A stretch of 64,000 nt of DNA from Camellia lanceoleosa (lineage: Eukaryota; Streptophyta; Magnoliopsida; Ericales; Theaceae). Positions within the stretch are counted from its first letter, which is position 1. Each line of letters begins with the position of its first letter. Of the stretch, positions 62,149 through 64,000 are shown piece by piece. Both the position numbers and the translations under genes were made by a program. Below the pieces are notes generated by a model. That model was given only the letters and a program-made list of their open reading frames with translations, searched no databases and had not been told where the DNA came from. Where the stretch lies: the NCBI GenBank assembly GCA_025200525.1, contig CM045758.1, positions 7,808,580 to 7,872,579 on the forward strand, given 5' to 3'.

Positions 62149-62302
62149 CTATGAATCATGCCACCTTCGGTGCTTCTCCAACATGGATTCTATCCCCACG
62201 TTTGATCTGAACACGAACTCCGATGAAGCGAATCATCTTCTAGTGATTTTGATATGGGAGCTTGGAATATGAGTCCTTGTCAATCCCATGTTGAAAGCGA
62301 CC
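62149..62302 (-). pseudogene. Captured PSD C-terminal exon (catalytic GST lost)
   Basis: On the minus strand: AFNMG, then LT where family members have the pyruvoyl-forming ST of GST (TCG to TTG), then LIFQAPISKSLEDDS, KRGDRIHVGEA and GRWHDS with a terminal TAG (62149-62151). The pieces lie in shifting frames because of at least three small indels. These are hallmarks of the C-terminal alpha chain of plant mitochondrial-type phosphatidylserine decarboxylase, which makes phosphatidylethanolamine. Identification rests on several separate motifs in the correct order. Confidence 0.8.
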
Positions 62303-62665
62303 ACAAGCGATGAATGAAAACAGAATATAATAAATTTATTATGAACTCCAAAAGACTAAAGCATAATACCAAAACTATTTAGCACAAATAATACATCACA
62401 CACCAACTTCAAATGACAGCAGATCTAGAGGAAAAAAAAAAAAAAACTATTCTTCATTTCATATCAGTAACTCCAATACTTCAATAAGCAATAACAAATT
62501 TTTTGTTTTTGTTTTTCAATGAAACGAGTTTATGTGAATGTTTGCCTGTGAAGTACTAATCAATACACAAAGTAATTTAAACTACTAGTATTGCTCTTTC
62601 ATAAAGATGACTAGTTATAAAGTGTGTCCAAAATTTGAAGGCACTAATGTTAATGCATCTCTAAC

Positions 62666-62779
62666 CTCATCCCTTTCTTAAGCATCACAAGGCGACAGGG
62701 TTCATAAACCCATTCTTGGTGGCTCAGAGTGCGATAAATTCTTTCTTGGTGATTTGTCGAGTTCGGGTTCAATGAAAAG
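62666..62779 (-). pseudogene. Captured PSD exon
   Basis: Minus strand: LFIEPELDKSPRKNLSHSEP, then in a shifted frame WVYEP and VMLKKG(D)E with a donor-like GTTAG. Plant PSD proteins have FIEPEL, KKLLxSEPPEERVYEPEG and MLKKG(D/E)E at this place. Two frame breaks. The usual AG acceptor before LFIEPEL reads AA. Confidence 0.8.
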
Positions 62780-63056
62780 TTGTCATGTGCAAGTTCACAG
62801 AAGTCAATAACAACAATGGCAAGTTGAGTAGGAGAACCTAATCATAAAATTACAACCATTTCAAATGTGATGGAGCCCGAGGAACAGTGCATATAAGTTT
62901 ATGACACTTCAGTTGATCGAGAATATTTTAAAAGCGAAGATTGATGAAAACATAGCAACAATAATCCAAGTTGATCTCATGCATCGAGCGGGATAAGAAT
63001 GAGGAATAAAAATAACAAAAATAAAGGTAAATCGTAACGAGAAAGGGACACTTTAC

Positions 63057-63134
63057 CTCAATTGACCCAATAGTTGTTGCACCTATTGCTGCCATTGCCA
63101 TAAAACCTTATTGCCATCGGCCTTCAAGCACAAT
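63057..63134 (-). pseudogene. Captured PSD exon
   Basis: Exactly 26 codons between CCCTAG and GTAAAG: IVLEGRWQ, stop, GFMAMAAIGATTIGSIE. Plant PSD has VVLEGxWQxGFMALAAVGATNIGSIE. The single TAA replaces one codon (compatible with CAA to TAA). Phase 0 at both sides, adjoining the neighbouring exons. Confidence 0.88.
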
Positions 63135-63391
63135 CTAGGGAAACAACAATAAAAATATGTGAAGCACTCAAATCATCCATAGGAATGGACAAACAATAAT
63201 TAGAAAAAAGGATATTGGCATATAGGATTATGAAATTATATAAAACCTGAGAACTAACGCATTTTGGGAAATTATATCATACTCCCTTTTGATGCTTTTT
63301 AAATTAGTAAAAATTGTTTAAACCTCATATAATGCTAATTTGACCCTTTATGATCAGCAATATTTTAGAAAAAATTAGTAATAAGGCATAC

Positions 63392-63459
63392 TCTTTCGTT
63401 CTCAACATAGAGGTTCTTGATTGTTCTTGCAGCATGTTCATTCAAAGGGAAAAGCCGAC
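63392..63459 (-). pseudogene. Captured PSD exon
   Basis: Between TTTTTACAG and GTATGC the minus strand reads RLFPLNEHAARTIKNLYVEN then ER, without stops. Plant PSD has GRLFPVNERATRTIRNLYVENER. The 68-bp length gives split phase in and phase 0 out, joining correctly to exon 63057-63134. Retained introns show DNA-level capture. Upstream exons were not found before 64000. Confidence 0.87.
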
Positions 63460-64000
63460 CTGTAAAAACAATGATAAGTGTCGAAAATTGGCAAACAAGA
63501 TTTGATAAATCAGATAAGTAATAAGACTAAATGGATACAAGTGAAAATTTGAAAGCAACTCAGGCAACTGGGTATGGAGGGCTACTCTAGCATTGAAGAA
63601 ATGTTTATTGATCTATTGATATATTTTTCTGATCGCACTATCTGGACATGAAGGAGCCATCTCTTTTATGTGGTTCAAAGGGCTTTGAAAAATTGGTATC
63701 CAAACATCTCTTAAATTCAATGTTTGTCTTGATGAGACGAACATTAACAATTTAATATAGTATTATACCTCAGTTAAAGATTTGGTGTTGGGCGCTCACC
63801 ACATAATTATAATACTTCCACATAATATATGAGATCCCATACATAAGAATGAAGTGAATTTGTATTTGAAATACTGATTGATGATTATTGGAGGTTTAAG
63901 GTCTGTATTAATAGGTATATATTTCTACTTGCAAGTTGTGCTGAATTTTTTTAATGACAGATTCTGAGTTTGTGAACTCTGTTCAAGAATAGAACAAGGT
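63460..64000. other. CACTA-3 interior, unassigned
   Basis: Probably further PSD intron sequence. No additional exon could be recognised up to the window end. Confidence 0.4.

Larger units (their letters stand above)
61347..64000 (+). mobile_element. CACTA-2, left end only (runs past the window)
   Basis: CACTACTATAAAAACAGATA at 61347 is a canonical CACTA-superfamily terminus. It is followed by palindromic subterminal repeats AATCACACTTTTTAAGTGTG in several copies (61400-61590). The preceding CTA (61344-61346) would be the TSD. The sequence changes at 61591, where another CACTA-type end starts, so the 244 visible bp are the left end of an element interrupted by CACTA-3. The right end is outside the window. 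Confidence 0.7.
61591..64000 (+). mobile_element. CACTA-3, left end with captured phosphatidylserine decarboxylase
   Basis: CACTACTAAAATTTCAGC at 61591, followed by subterminal repeats TTTTTGCGACGG / CCGTCGCAAAAA in both orientations up to about 61925. The motif set differs from CACTA-2, so this is a separate family nested in it; the right end lies beyond 64000. The interior has decayed exons of a PSD gene on the minus strand and no transposase in the visible part. Confidence 0.72.

Noticed and set aside
62650..62837. 61-codon minus-strand open frame overlapping a PSD exon
   Set aside because: First considered as an unknown exon. Frame comparison showed FIEPEL and SEP in another frame and VYEP/MLKKG in this one, i.e. 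a frameshifted PSD exon.

Overview
This window is plant nuclear DNA, most likely from a eudicot. It is AT-rich and intergenic or pericentromeric in character. It contains no intact host gene and no recognisable tRNA, rRNA or CRISPR array. Nearly everything interpretable is a transposable element (TE) or a host-gene fragment carried by one. The TE boundaries below were read by eye from terminal motifs and target-site duplications (TSDs), most of which match exactly.

Left part (1-16000). AT-rich DNA holds a 9-bp-TSD Mutator-type MITE (1334-1709), a reversed tRNA-derived SINE (2382-2579) and a degenerate 21-22 bp tandem array (about 2780-3457, continuing at 10984-11760). A 7.5-kb non-autonomous CACTA transposon (CACTA-1, 3461-10983, TSD TTA) interrupts the array. 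CACTA-1 carries three consecutive open exons of a brassinosteroid-signalling-kinase (BSK) type gene and one exon of a calcineurin-B-like (CBL) gene downstream of a foreign leader. A solo LTR (6888-8502) is nested inside it. A Tourist-like MITE lies at 14031-14270.

Middle part (16011-47609) is a deep nest. A minus-strand Ty1/copia element (3' LTR 16011-16190) took up a small MITE (16228-16399) and two solo LTRs of one large family that begins TGTAGACACCC. The first (18101-22008, TSD GCGGT) holds a hAT element (18770-19681). The second starts at 22558 and holds a complete Ty3/gypsy chromovirus A (23605-33899, TSD GTTAC). It is cut at 35985 by another LTR (C), which itself holds chromovirus B (37818-47403, TSD GAACG). 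The 5' half of the copia element is absent.

Right part (50012-64000). A decayed Tat-lineage Ty3/gypsy element (5' LTR 50012-50795, gag, protease, RT, two RNase H regions, integrase zinc finger) is interrupted by a third solo LTR of the same large family (55327-59024, TSD ACAGC). At 61347 it is broken by a CACTA end, which is followed at 61591 by a second, different CACTA end. The interior beyond carries four decayed exons of a mitochondrial-type phosphatidylserine decarboxylase gene; both CACTA elements run off the window.

The coding regions do not form a working pathway. The most interesting points are host-gene capture by at least two CACTA elements (signalling genes BSK and CBL; lipid gene PSD), an extra acidic ORF between the 5' LTR and gag of chromovirus A, a decay pattern dominated by stop codons compatible with C-to-T / G-to-A change, dense CGCTCGAGCG palindromes in the LTRs of element B, and a PBS-like block conserved inside the large solo LTR family.
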